DNA of 64,000 nt. It comes from Fusibacter ferrireducens. Its GTDB lineage: Bacteria; Bacillota; Clostridia; Peptostreptococcales; Acidaminobacteraceae. The notes below the pieces were generated by a model. It made no database searches. It was not told where the DNA came from and saw only the letters and a program-made list of their open reading frames with translations. Below are positions 26,242 through 35,543 of the stretch, one piece after another. The stretch spans positions 1 through 64,000 of the forward strand of contig NZ_JADKNH010000008.1 in the NCBI RefSeq assembly GCF_015352425.1. The letters run 5' to 3'. Position 1 is the first letter of the stretch. Every line of letters starts with the position of its first letter. Position numbers and translations under genes: made by a program.

Positions 26242-28548
26242 TTAAGTGACTAAGTCTGAAATCGCTTTGGGTTCACTGATTAAATACCCCTGTCCAATGT
26301 CGCAACCATTTAGGGTTAAAAATTTCAGAGCTTCTTCTGTTTCAATCCCTTCACAGATGACAGACAAATTAAAAATTTTACCCAATTGAATGATGTTAAT
26401 GGTCATCTGCTTGTGTTTATCTGAAGTCATCATTTTTTTAGTGAAAGACATGTCCAGTTTCAGCTCATCTAGGGGAAGGGCTTCTATATAACTGTATGAA
26501 GAATACCCTGTTCCAAAATCATCTAGTGATATTCTATAGCCCTTCTCTCTCAATAAATGCAGAACAGATATCTTCTCCTGCTGTGATTTAATCCAGATAT
26601 TCTCTGTAATTTCAAAATACACACGTGTAGGATCTATTTGATATTTTTCCCTCAATGCCTCCACCTGAGTTATAAAACGGGCATCTTCCAGCTGTAGCAC
26701 AGAAAGATTAATGGCCACCTTCATATGATCATCCCATAATTTAAAATCTCTGAAGACCATTTCTATTATATGCTCTCCAAGCGCTGATATCTGTCCTGTT
26801 TCTTCAGCGATTGCAATGATTGTGTCCGGAGGAACGGGCTGACCGTTTAATTGCCACCTTAGGAGCGCTTCGTAGCCCACAATTTTTTGAGAGATCAAAT
26901 TGAGTTGCGGCTGATAGTGCATGAACAGTTCATCGTTTAGAATCGCCCCTCTTAAGGCTTCACTGATGTTTACCTTTTCACTGATTTTTTCCATCAATGC
27001 ATCGTCAAAGGCTATAAAACAGCCCCCACCTAACTCTTTAGCCTTATTCTTGGCAAGATCCAGCTTCATTAATACTTCATCCGAACTATTGCAATTGTTA
27101 AGCGCATTGCCTTCCAAAATACCCATGGACACCGTCAAGTAAATATCCGAATGCTTGATGTTAAATGGCGTTTCAAAGCATTTAAAAATAGAGGCATTCG
27201 TGGCATTGAGAGCATCTTCTTTCTGTATAATCAAAAATTCCGTCCCCCCCACACGATAGACCATATCCATGTGGTTTTGGAGCTTTTCAACCACTTTTGC
27301 TAAAACAAGGTCTCCGAATTGATGTCCTCTCGTATCATTGATATATTTAAATCGATCAATATCAATTAAAATCAGCCTCACAGGAGACGCATTTTTTTTA
27401 TATTCTTCCCTAACCATTCTTTCAAGATCCAATCTCAGAGAAGTAAAATTTTTAAGCCCAGTCAACTTGTCAGTATACGCAAGTTTATAGATTTCATTTT
27501 GTGCCTCTTTGACTTCTTGAATAATGGAAAGTACACCAAAAATTTTATATTGGCCGTCGATTGCGTCTTTTTCTACGGATATTTTTTGTCTCACCCACCT
27601 GTACTCACTGTCAGGAAATAGAAGTCGATACTCTTTCTCTGTCTTATGGGATGTCTTGCTTTTGATGAAAGCCATCAATTCATCAAAGGTCCTATTTTCC
27701 CATTTTGACACATCATTCACATGAATCCTATTCTTTAAAGTCTCATATGCATTTTCTAATATGCCATCTTTTATCGCAAGTTCTTTCGCCATACTTTCGG
27801 TGATGAATAATATATCATTTTCATGGTCATATTCCCATACACCTTCCTGTACAGCTTTCATGGTAACATTGTACTTCTCGCTGAGCTTTTTATATTTTTC
27901 ACTTTCCTTTTTATAATTGGATTTGCTATCGCTTAATTTTAAGTGCGTGTATTCAATATAATAAAAGATCATGCCGAAAAGAATCAGAAAGAGTGCGGCA
28001 TTTGATATGCCCACTAAGTAGTAATCCACGTCATCTTGCCTTATAACTGCTGACGCCAAAAAGATAATTCCGCCCACAACCATCTGTAGAAATGCAAGAT
28101 TTTTTTGTCTATAATCTCTAAAAAAGTAGAGTACTCCGAAGAAGATAAAGAATATGAGACAACCTAAAACCAACAGTGTAGATATGCTTATTTTAGTAAA
28201 TGCCAATGGTATAAACATCAGCGCATTCAAAATTATAATAATTGAAAGAACACCTGTTATGTATTTCTTTTCAAGTTTATTTTGACGAACATACCTAACA
28301 TATGAAAAAATAGCACTAAATAAAATCCCATTTAACACCAATGAGACCAGCCAAGGTTGTCCTATATACCGTGAGACCTTCGGATAAAACATGAGGTAGC
28401 AAACAATTGTAGCCACAATTTGCCAAGAGTAGCCAAACACAAAAAAATCTTTAAATGGATTTCCACCAGTGTAGGCAGACTTAATACCAATCGCAATATA
28501 AGTGATAATTGAAAATGTAATCATCACCAAAGTGATCTCTAATACCAT
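26242..28548 (-). CDS. Membrane GGDEF-EAL protein, probable c-di-GMP phosphodiesterase
   Basis: 768 residues. Residues 1-215 hold about seven or eight transmembrane helices. A PAS-like domain follows (~230-350, AVQEGVWEYDHENDILFITESMAKEL and YRLLFPDSEYRWVRQK). The GGDEF domain has YRVGGTEFLII; Thr replaces the metal-binding Asp/Glu, so cyclase activity is doubtful. The EAL domain looks intact: YEALLRWQ, AINLSVLQLED, DDFGTGYSSYSYI and CEGIETEEAL. Net activity is probably c-di-GMP hydrolysis, perhaps GTP-stimulated through the GGTEF site, as known in other tandem proteins. Single-gene transcript. Confidence 0.92.
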   Translation of the reverse strand: MVLEITLVMITFSIITYIAIGIKSAYTGGNPFKDFFVFGYSWQIVATIVCYLMFYPKVSRYIGQPWLVSLVLNGILFSAIFSYVRYVRQNKLEKKYITGVLSIIIILNALMFIPLAFTKISISTLLVLGCLIFFIFFGVLYFFRDYRQKNLAFLQMVVGGIIFLASAVIRQDDVDYYLVGISNAALFLILFGMIFYYIEYTHLKLSDSKSNYKKESEKYKKLSEKYNVTMKAVQEGVWEYDHENDILFITESMAKELAIKDGILENAYETLKNRIHVNDVSKWENRTFDELMAFIKSKTSHKTEKEYRLLFPDSEYRWVRQKISVEKDAIDGQYKIFGVLSIIQEVKEAQNEIYKLAYTDKLTGLKNFTSLRLDLERMVREEYKKNASPVRLILIDIDRFKYINDTRGHQFGDLVLAKVVEKLQNHMDMVYRVGGTEFLIIQKEDALNATNASIFKCFETPFNIKHSDIYLTVSMGILEGNALNNCNSSDEVLMKLDLAKNKAKELGGGCFIAFDDALMEKISEKVNISEALRGAILNDELFMHYQPQLNLISQKIVGYEALLRWQLNGQPVPPDTIIAIAEETGQISALGEHIIEMVFRDFKLWDDHMKVAINLSVLQLEDARFITQVEALREKYQIDPTRVYFEITENIWIKSQQEKISVLHLLREKGYRISLDDFGTGYSSYSYIEALPLDELKLDMSFTKKMMTSDKHKQMTINIIQLGKIFNLSVICEGIETEEALKFLTLNGCDIGQGYLISEPKAISDLVT

Positions 28549-28725
28549 TTTGCCTCCATGTAAACGAATTGATTTTTATTAAAATCGGTATATACTAGAC
28601 CATTATAATAAAATTTGTTGTCAATTAAAAGTTAAAAAAATACAGATTTCTTAGTTTAGTTGTATTTTTGTCTACTCAATCCATTTTTTAAAGGCCCGCA
28701 TCCGTGAACTTAACTGGATTGAGCA

Positions 28726-28770
28726 CAAAAAAACTGAATAAATGCACTGCATCCATTCAGTCTATTTTTT
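28726..28770 (-). terminator. Terminator of the yhaM operon
   Basis: ACTGAAT-GG-ATGCA pairs with TGCAT-TT-ATTCAGT followed by TTTTTTT on the minus strand, 11 bases after the YhaM stop. Confidence 0.82.
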
Positions 28771-28780
28771 AGTAACGTGA

Positions 28781-29737
28781 TTACAAATCGGATTGACTCA
28801 ATGACGATTTGTAAAGTCTTCTTCTGTCTAGTACAAAGATCGGGTCTGTAAATTGACCTTCTTCTAAATCTCTAAGTGCCTTGTTCATATCATACATTCT
28901 CGCATCGATCATATCCAAGTAATGTAGTAATTCCCCTTCGGGAATCAAAGGTTTTTTAGGACTGCCATATTCTGCTTCATAATGATGAGATAAAATCATG
29001 TGCTGTATTAAAAGTGATATTTCTCGATCCACTTGGAGCTCAACACATTTTTGATCGATTTTCTTTATCCCCATGATGATATGTCCTAAGAGTTGACCTT
29101 CCATGGTGTATTCTCCCACAACGCCAACTTCATTTGCATCCATTTCATTCATTTTTTCAATATCATGCAAAATAACACCTGCAAAAACCAAATCCCTATT
29201 TAAATTTTTATAGATATCACACAAGACATCACCTGAGCGTAACATCCTGAGGACATGATATAAAAGACCGGATTTAATAGCATGATGGTTGGACTTCGCC
29301 GCTGGATAGTACATCCATTTGGGCTTATACTCCTCTAACAAAGCCAATACGAGTTTTTTGATGTCTTCAGAATCCATTCTGTGGACAAAGGATAAAATTT
29401 CGTTGTACATAACTTCTGGATCAATAGGCGCAACTGGAATGAATTGACTATAATCCACTTGGTCACTTTCCTGCACAGTCCTGATTTTAATGACTTTAAG
29501 TTGTACCGAAGACTGCCACTGAGTCACACTTGCATGTACTTTAACAACTTCACCAGGATTATAGATATTTTCAATATCACCTTTTACATCCCAAAGCTTG
29601 CCATTCACTTCACCGCTAATGTCCTGAAAGGTAAAGTCAATGTATGGTTTATTTGCACTTGAAGTTTTCACATTTTTAGCTTTGATGAGATAAAAAGCTG
29701 TAACATCTTCACCAATCTTTAAATCTTTAACTAACAC
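28781..29737 (-). CDS. yhaM: 3'-5' exoribonuclease YhaM family
   Basis: 318 residues (Bacillus YhaM is about 314). An N-terminal OB fold (FYLIKAKNVKTSSANKPYIDFTFQDISGEVNGKLWDV) is followed by an HD domain: HHAIKSGLLYHVLRM, AGVILHDIEKMNE (the H-D pair) and LIQHMILSHHYEAEYGSPK. This matches the YhaM/Cbf1 exoribonucleases that shorten RNA 3' ends in Gram-positive bacteria. It is downstream of a parvulin gene (27 bases) and an HDOD gene; the first pair is probably one transcript. Confidence 0.92.
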   Translation of the reverse strand: MLVKDLKIGEDVTAFYLIKAKNVKTSSANKPYIDFTFQDISGEVNGKLWDVKGDIENIYNPGEVVKVHASVTQWQSSVQLKVIKIRTVQESDQVDYSQFIPVAPIDPEVMYNEILSFVHRMDSEDIKKLVLALLEEYKPKWMYYPAAKSNHHAIKSGLLYHVLRMLRSGDVLCDIYKNLNRDLVFAGVILHDIEKMNEMDANEVGVVGEYTMEGQLLGHIIMGIKKIDQKCVELQVDREISLLIQHMILSHHYEAEYGSPKKPLIPEGELLHYLDMIDARMYDMNKALRDLEEGQFTDPIFVLDRRRLYKSSLSQSDL

Positions 29738-29764
29738 ATTAACACCCTTTCCCTTTAAGACAGA

Positions 29765-30505
29765 CTAGAATCTTTCAATTGTATACTTCGATTTTAAAGC
29801 TTCCACTTTAGAGAGATAAGCTTCATTTTGCTTTTGAATTAAAAGCTGTTGCATAATTTGATTAATCACCATTGGCAATTCTTGAACGCCCCCTGGTTGA
29901 GTCCCTTTTTTAACAATTATATGATAGCCGAACTGTGTTTTAACGGGTTCAGAAACCACATTTTCAGCGAGTTCAAATGCAACTTTTTCAAATTCAGGCA
30001 CCATTTGTCCCTTTTGGAAAAAGCCTAAATCGCCACCTTTTTCACTTGATGGACAAGACGAATATTTTGAAGCTGCTTCTTCAAAATTTAAACCACCATC
30101 AATTTCCGCTTTGATCTTTTGAGCTTCTTCTTCTGTATCCACTAAGATATGAGACGCTTTTACTTGCTCTTGTGATTCAAAATATTGAGGATTGGCATCG
30201 TAGAAAGCTTTTGCCTCTTCTTCAGTCACTTCAACACTATCAATTAAAGCCTTAATATTAAATTGCTTTAACAGGCTTTCTTTCATTTTATCGAGCTCAG
30301 CCTTGAAAGCAGGTGTATTTTCCACATCAGATTCCACTGCTTCAGCGTAAAATAACTCTTGATAAACAAGTTCGTCTAAAAGACGTGCTTTACCTTGTTC
30401 GCCTTGAAACTGTCCTTGTACCTGCTGACCTAATGTTGCAAAAAATGCGTTTAAATCATTTTCTGTAATTTCTCTACCATTTACTTTTACTAAAACTTTA
30501 GACAT
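29765..30505 (-). CDS. Cytoplasmic parvulin-type peptidyl-prolyl isomerase
   Basis: 246 residues. N-terminal helical SurA/PrsA-like domain (ENDLNAFFATLGQQVQGQF, RLLDELVYQELFY), then a rotamase core: VKASHILVDTEEEAQKIKAEI, FEEAASKYSSCPSSEKGGDLGFFQKGQMVPEFEKVAF and VKTQFGYHIIVKK. There is no signal peptide or lipobox, so unlike PrsA it acts in the cytoplasm. AAGGGAG precedes the ATG region. Forms an operon with yhaM. Confidence 0.92.
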   Translation of the reverse strand: MSKVLVKVNGREITENDLNAFFATLGQQVQGQFQGEQGKARLLDELVYQELFYAEAVESDVENTPAFKAELDKMKESLLKQFNIKALIDSVEVTEEEAKAFYDANPQYFESQEQVKASHILVDTEEEAQKIKAEIDGGLNFEEAASKYSSCPSSEKGGDLGFFQKGQMVPEFEKVAFELAENVVSEPVKTQFGYHIIVKKGTQPGGVQELPMVINQIMQQLLIQKQNEAYLSKVEALKSKYTIERF

Positions 30506-30595
30506 TTTATGTCTCCCTTCTCATAGAAAAAGCCAACATTCCTGCTAGCTCCACATTGTATTCCCATTTATCATATCAAATTTTACGATAAACGA

Positions 30596-31765
30596 CTATA
30601 GCTTTCGCTTTAAATTTTCAAAAAAGACATCAAACATCTTTTGTGTTATGCCCAGTTCTGAAAATGCTTTGACATCTAGACTTTGTTGATAATGGTTGAT
30701 ATTCATGAACTTCCAAGCATAGTAATTTGCAACATGCATGCTGATCACAAGCTCCTTGTTAATCACTTTTTCACTGAAGGGTTCATGATGATATAAAGCT
30801 GCCTCAATAATTGGAAATGGCAATCCCCACAAATCGAGCAAATGACCACCTAGTTCTTCGTGATTAAATCCAATCCATTCTTTTTCAACCGCATTGATAT
30901 TAGTGCCCTCTTGACAATTGACAATTTCCACAATTTTTTTGAATTCCTTTGGGAAATTGCTCATTAAAACGATGCTGCCAATATCATGAAGCAACCCCAC
31001 TGAAGAGATATTGTTATTGAGCTTTTTACCCAGTAACTCCTGGTACATGCCATTTAGAATTTTATTGGTCAAGCTCACATGCTCCCAATGAATCTGTCTT
31101 GTTTCAGGTGGTAAGCCATCATTCCCAAATACAGCATTGGTCAATATGATATTCTTGACGTTAATCAAACCGATATACATAATCGCTTGCCTAATAGAAC
31201 CTGTCTTCGCATTATAGAAAGCTGAATTTGCCATTTTTAAAATATTCGAAGTGACGGCAGGATCTTCTTCAAGCTTAAGTGCAATTTCCTCAACGGAAGC
31301 GTTCTCTTGAATGAGGAGGCTCAATTGATTATAGATTTCAGGCACAGTGGGCAAGTGTTTGAAATTGGACACGAGGTTCACCAGCTCGCTGTTTTTCACC
31401 TGTGCATCAATGGCAATTACTTTATCAATGATGATAAATAATTCTTCATTATCAATATTTTTCTTCCAACTCATCTGGGCACTATTTTGCTGTTTAGGCA
31501 TATAATAGTCCATTGACGTGGAGGCATTCATTACTGCAAGTCGAATCACTTTTGGATATTTGAGTTTTAAAAATCTCAACAGAACTTCATTTTCCGCTTC
31601 CTCTGATAGGTCCACCAACACCATTCTATAATCTTTTTGAGCAAGCTCTATCTTAGCTTCTTCCAAGCTTGAAGATATGGCTAACTCATATGCATCGTGG
31701 TTCAATCTATTACTAAATTTTGCTATAAATATTTTATCATTGGACACAAGCAATAAGCTGTTCAT
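30596..31765 (-). CDS. HDOD-domain signalling protein with degenerate receiver
   Basis: 389 residues. Residues 1-115 look like a response-regulator receiver (MNSLLLVSNDKIFIAKF..., MVLVDLSEE) but the acidic pocket is weak (SND instead of DD), so phosphorylation is doubtful. Residues ~135-340 are an HDOD domain (LPTVPEIYNQLSLLIQENAS, EDPAVTSNILKMANSAFYN, IRQAIMYIGLINVKNIIL, GLLHDIGSIVLMSNFP, NHEELGGHLLDLWGLP). HDOD proteins act in c-di-GMP and stress signalling without catalysis. Located 90 bases upstream of the parvulin gene on the same strand. Confidence 0.87.
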   Translation of the reverse strand: MNSLLLVSNDKIFIAKFSNRLNHDAYELAISSSLEEAKIELAQKDYRMVLVDLSEEAENEVLLRFLKLKYPKVIRLAVMNASTSMDYYMPKQQNSAQMSWKKNIDNEELFIIIDKVIAIDAQVKNSELVNLVSNFKHLPTVPEIYNQLSLLIQENASVEEIALKLEEDPAVTSNILKMANSAFYNAKTGSIRQAIMYIGLINVKNIILTNAVFGNDGLPPETRQIHWEHVSLTNKILNGMYQELLGKKLNNNISSVGLLHDIGSIVLMSNFPKEFKKIVEIVNCQEGTNINAVEKEWIGFNHEELGGHLLDLWGLPFPIIEAALYHHEPFSEKVINKELVISMHVANYYAWKFMNINHYQQSLDVKAFSELGITQKMFDVFFENLKRKL

Positions 31766-31887
31766 CTAAGACTCCAATCTCGTTTTGATCTACTCTGCCA
31801 AACCCTTTCGTCATTCTAAGTATACCCTAGCACCCACAAATTTCACAACTTATTTTTTAAGGTTTTTACGATTTATAAATTACTTTC

Positions 31888-31917
31888 TTGAAACTCATAG
31901 CATAATTGTGTTAAAAT
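31888..31917 (+). promoter_or_regulatory. Promoter of the candidate small RNA
   Basis: TTGAAA (31888-31893), 18-base spacer, TAAAAT (31912-31917); each is a 5/6 match to the sigma-A consensus. Start expected near 31924. Confidence 0.65.
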
Positions 31918-31923
31918 TATTGT

Positions 31924-32043
31924 GACGAACAACACAATAGTCTATTTAACTGTACCTCCCTCTGTAAATCCCTATGTTACAGTTAAATATACTGGTTGAT
32001 AAGTCATTCCTTGAATGCTAAAGTTTACTTTAGCATTTTTTTT
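31924..32043 (+). ncRNA. Candidate C-rich-loop small regulatory RNA
   Basis: About 120 bases with promoter and terminator but no convincing open frame. A perfect 12-bp stem, TATTTAACTGTA (31943-31954) with TACAGTTAAATA (31978-31989), presents a 23-base loop containing CCTCCC and TCCC. C-rich loops of this kind pair with Shine-Dalgarno sequences in Gram-positive sRNAs such as RsaE (family knowledge). The 3' end is a textbook terminator, AATGCTAAAG/CTTTAGCATT with a 4-base loop and eight T's (32014-32043). The next gene starts 122 bases later; a short leader with terminator is the alternative. The rest of the 31766-32164 gap holds nothing else supported. Confidence 0.62.
32014..32043 (+). terminator. 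Intrinsic terminator of the candidate small RNA
   Basis: A 10-bp perfect stem AATGCTAAAG/CTTTAGCATT, loop TTTA, and eight T's. Confidence 0.85.
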
Positions 32044-32164
32044 ATGATTAGGCTCTTTTTTTAATTTGTTTGCTCACAAATAGAGTTATTTTATTTAAAA
32101 TCACTTTTTCAAGGTATATATATAGTATAGCAAATCACAGCAAATCCAAAAAGAGGTGGTCTCC

Positions 32165-33571
32165 ATGTTGATCAAAACAGTTCATGAGCTATCAGAGCTC
32201 CTAGACCAATTTTCACAAGCACTATTTAAAAGAATTGATAATGAATTGGTGCCCAGTTTTTATTTAGTTTTATTTGATATATCCAATGAGCACATCAACA
32301 TGAGCTTCTCAGATGATATGGTCAGTATACCTACTGAGGTTGAATCCATAGAACACCTCAATCAACGCAAAGAATTCCTAAAAGATCTGATGGCACTTCA
32401 TATTTCAAAGGCCTTCTCTGATGCTACTACTATTTTCTATTCGGATTTTTTCGTTTACAACAATAGTATTTTCACATACGCCTTTAAGTTTGATCGTAAA
32501 ATTTTAGATTCCTACTACAAAATAACAGATGACAGCAGCGTTCAAATCACTTCCATTATAGATGCCATTATATTTGAAGCAATAAAATATATCGACCAGT
32601 GCGCCGTGAATTTTATTGAAAGTCGAGAAATCACTCAAAAAAGTATTAAAGATCTTCTTAAAGATGCTGGCAAAGCTCTTCTAGGCAGTATTTTTGAAGA
32701 TGAATCCTTCCCTAATCCGTTCGATAAATTCAGTAAAATCTCGTCCTTGAGTTATGAAAAAGCTTTTAGCAATGGCAAGATTCTGCTTTTTAAACCCAAC
32801 TTCATTGAAAGTATCATCGATTCGTCACATATTAAGCTCTTACTGACTTTTGAAGAGCGCATTCCTCTATCGAGTTTTAGACATATTCGCAAGATTCTTG
32901 AGCTCTCAAAAAAAGATATCTATCTGCTCTCTGATGGTGAGTACATTTATAGCGTTATTCAATTTACCGAGGAATCCTATCATTTGGATAAGACAAGACA
33001 TTATTTTATCGTCGAATTTAACACTTATTACTCTTGGCAACTCAATCACAATAATAATAAATTGATGCAAGTGACTAATGAAGAGGTTTATATTCCCAAG
33101 CCCAAAATTAGCTACTTCAACTTTAGCGCAGAATTTAAAAAAGTATTTCCAGAAGTTGAGACCAAAAAGATTCTCAACCTCTACAAACTCGTTCTGGAAG
33201 CCCTAAAACAAGTTAAAGGCACTATTCTTGTGATTTCGAAAAATGCGCGCAGTGAAGCTTATCGATTGAGAAATCAAGGTTTTATTATTAATGCAACCTT
33301 TCTAAATGTCTCTACGATTAAATCGATTACCAGTATAGACGGTGCCGTCCTTGTGGACGTAGAAGGCTTCTGCCACGGGATTGGCGTCATCTTAGACGGC
33401 GTCGCAACTGAAAAGGGCGACCCTTCACGAGGCGCCCGATATAATTCAGCGATCCGATACGTTGAAACCATCGCACATAATCAACAGTATTCGGACTGCC
33501 TCACTGTGGTCATTTCTGAAGATGGCGATGTGGATATCATTTCAAAGTATGCTCTAGAGTACAACATTTAA
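32165..33571 (+). CDS. Diadenylate-cyclase-like (DAC) domain protein with N-terminal sensor
   Basis: 468 residues from the ATG at 32165, which has AGAGGTGG at 5 bases; an upstream GTG is rejected. The C-terminal ~110 residues read SIDGAVLVDVEGFCHGIGVILDG ... GDPSRGARYNSAIRYVE ... LTVVISEDGDVDIIS. This follows the DisA_N/DAC layout: the D-G-A metal motif, then G-x-R-x-x-x-A where classical enzymes have G-T-R-H-R-A-A, then V-S-E-D-G. R-Y-N in place of R-H-R marks a divergent subfamily. The N-terminal ~300 residues are an unrecognised sensor-like region. It may synthesise or bind c-di-AMP; activity is uncertain. Confidence 0.75.
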   Translation: MLIKTVHELSELLDQFSQALFKRIDNELVPSFYLVLFDISNEHINMSFSDDMVSIPTEVESIEHLNQRKEFLKDLMALHISKAFSDATTIFYSDFFVYNNSIFTYAFKFDRKILDSYYKITDDSSVQITSIIDAIIFEAIKYIDQCAVNFIESREITQKSIKDLLKDAGKALLGSIFEDESFPNPFDKFSKISSLSYEKAFSNGKILLFKPNFIESIIDSSHIKLLLTFEERIPLSSFRHIRKILELSKKDIYLLSDGEYIYSVIQFTEESYHLDKTRHYFIVEFNTYYSWQLNHNNNKLMQVTNEEVYIPKPKISYFNFSAEFKKVFPEVETKKILNLYKLVLEALKQVKGTILVISKNARSEAYRLRNQGFIINATFLNVSTIKSITSIDGAVLVDVEGFCHGIGVILDGVATEKGDPSRGARYNSAIRYVETIAHNQQYSDCLTVVISEDGDVDIISKYALEYNI

Positions 33572-33572
33572 A

Positions 33573-33614
33573 GAGCACGTATCTAAAAACCTAGATTTTT
33601 AAAGTATCGTGCTC
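33573..33614. terminator. Hairpin between converging genes
   Basis: GAGCACG pairs with CGTGCTC, and ATCTAAAAA with TTTTTAGAT-like sequence inside. U-tails are weak, but the position between the DAC-like gene (+) and the antiporter-like operon (-) fits a shared terminator. Confidence 0.45.
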
Positions 33615-33621
33615 AAAGTGC

Positions 33622-35532
33622 TTAAACAGTCAAAATCATATAGATTACCATAGTGGCAACAAGCGCTATGATTATACTGCCGCTCACTGTATTGACCCAT
33701 ATGCCCATAGTCCCCACCGCTTTGGATACGCTGTATTCCTTATCTGTCGTCGTCTTAAATTTGATTTGAGTCAAACGATGCAGTGCATTAAAGAAAATAG
33801 CGATACTCAATGTCAGATAAGCATCCAAAAGGACAATGAGCTTCGGAATGCCATGAATTGCCACATGCATCATAGGCCGATAAAGCATTTTTTCAAAACT
33901 GATCCAGTTCACCGTTGGATTGACATATATCTTTTCGTCTCCCACTTTGACTCTAAGTGTCCCATTGATGAAAAAGATATAAATCAGCGCGCCGAATATT
34001 GTGATTACAAGTGAATGAACGATATTTTCCATCGTGTAAAAATGAGGTATAAAGTTTGTCTCGCCGCCCATAATTTTTGAGGCCGGACTGAGAAAGGACA
34101 TAATCAGATTGGAATGTGTTCCTTCATAAGCGATTGCAATGGCCAACAAAATCAGAGGTACGTAGAGGAACTTGTTGATTTGCTTCGTGGAAGCCTCATC
34201 GTATTTTGCCTTAGGTTTAAATACAAAGATCGCCATAAACATTTTTAGCGAATACGCCACTGTGAGCATACTTCCAAATTCAAAGCCCAAAATGAGAACG
34301 CCATAAACACGTCCTTTTACGTGTACATATTCTTCAAGTGCATGATAAATCAAGCTTTTGCTCAAAAACCCATTGGAACCTGGAAAAGCAATTAAGCCCA
34401 AAACCCCCAATAGAAAAACGGCATATAAAATATACTTTCTATTGCCAAACCCCACCAGCTGATTGAGACTTAAATCCTTTACAACCATGTAGATTGCGCC
34501 TGCGCATAAAAACAGCAAGACCTTGTAAAGACTGTGATTGACAATATAGAGCAGTACACCATAAGTCCCATAATTCTTCGAGATGCCAAGTACCGCTATG
34601 CCCACCAAAATAAATCCAATCTGACTCATGGAACTAAAAGCCATAATGCGCTTCAAATTTCTCTGATACATTGCCAAAATACCTGTGACAACCATATTTA
34701 AGAATCCAAATACCATCAGTATATTTAAAAACCACGCTTCGTAATTTAAAAAGTCTTTTGCAATCATGAGAATACCAAAAATACCGCATTTTAGCATGAC
34801 ACCTGATAAAATGGCAGAGGCCGGTGAAGGTGCAGCTGGATGTGCCTTTGGCAACCACACATGTAGGGGAAACAAACTTGCTTTCACGGCAAAGCCCACA
34901 AAAATCAAAAGAGAGATGATAATTTTTTCACCACCAAGAGACATAAAAGATGCGCCAATTTTGGAAATTAATAAATTGCCTGTGTACGCATAAAGCATGA
35001 AAATACCTAAGAGCTGTACCAGACCTCCAAAAATAGCCATATTTAAATACACTTCACCTGCTTCGTGTGCATATTCATCTTCATCATGGATAATTAAGAG
35101 ATAAATAGAGATGGACAACACTTCAAAAAAGGTAAACATGTTGATAATGTTTTCAGAGACAAACATGCCAATCGTACAGGCGAATGTCAACATAAAAAAG
35201 AGATAATAGCGATTTCTATGTTCATACCGAATGAGGTAATTAAACGAATATATAGTGGTCATTAAAAAGGCAAAAACCGTAATCACTACGAATACATACC
35301 TGTACATATTCAATTTCAGAACAATGCCCGTCCCCATGACATTACTGATGTAGACGTCGATGGACCCGCCGTACTGAATCATTCGATAGAATTGGAGCGT
35401 TAAATAAGCTTCATACGACAACATGCCCAGTAAAAAAGCATTTCTGTATTTTTCATTGTAAAGACCAATTAGAAAACTCACAAAACTGGATACTAGCGGT
35501 ATTCCAACAAGTAAAATCAAGTTTGTACTCAT
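33622..35532 (-). CDS. NuoL/MrpD-type proton-translocating membrane subunit
   Basis: 636 residues, about 15-16 transmembrane helices. The antiporter-like core is clear: TFFEVLSISIYLLII (TM5 Glu), FAVKASLFPLHVWLPKAHPAAPSPASAILSGVMLKCG (TM7 Lys, TM8 signature) and PGSNGFLSKSLIYHAL (TM12 Lys). All key residues of a working half-channel are present. A C-terminal extension of ~150 residues contains a further amphipathic stretch and helices. Last gene of a three-gene operon, 11 bases after its neighbour. No NADH- or ferredoxin-binding subunits are in the window, so it likely works with the Mrp/Mbh set at 41966-46198 (inference). Confidence 0.88.
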   Translation of the reverse strand: MSTNLILLVGIPLVSSFVSFLIGLYNEKYRNAFLLGMLSYEAYLTLQFYRMIQYGGSIDVYISNVMGTGIVLKLNMYRYVFVVITVFAFLMTTIYSFNYLIRYEHRNRYYLFFMLTFACTIGMFVSENIINMFTFFEVLSISIYLLIIHDEDEYAHEAGEVYLNMAIFGGLVQLLGIFMLYAYTGNLLISKIGASFMSLGGEKIIISLLIFVGFAVKASLFPLHVWLPKAHPAAPSPASAILSGVMLKCGIFGILMIAKDFLNYEAWFLNILMVFGFLNMVVTGILAMYQRNLKRIMAFSSMSQIGFILVGIAVLGISKNYGTYGVLLYIVNHSLYKVLLFLCAGAIYMVVKDLSLNQLVGFGNRKYILYAVFLLGVLGLIAFPGSNGFLSKSLIYHALEEYVHVKGRVYGVLILGFEFGSMLTVAYSLKMFMAIFVFKPKAKYDEASTKQINKFLYVPLILLAIAIAYEGTHSNLIMSFLSPASKIMGGETNFIPHFYTMENIVHSLVITIFGALIYIFFINGTLRVKVGDEKIYVNPTVNWISFEKMLYRPMMHVAIHGIPKLIVLLDAYLTLSIAIFFNALHRLTQIKFKTTTDKEYSVSKAVGTMGIWVNTVSGSIIIALVATMVIYMILTV

Positions 35533-35543
35533 TTGCTCACCCC

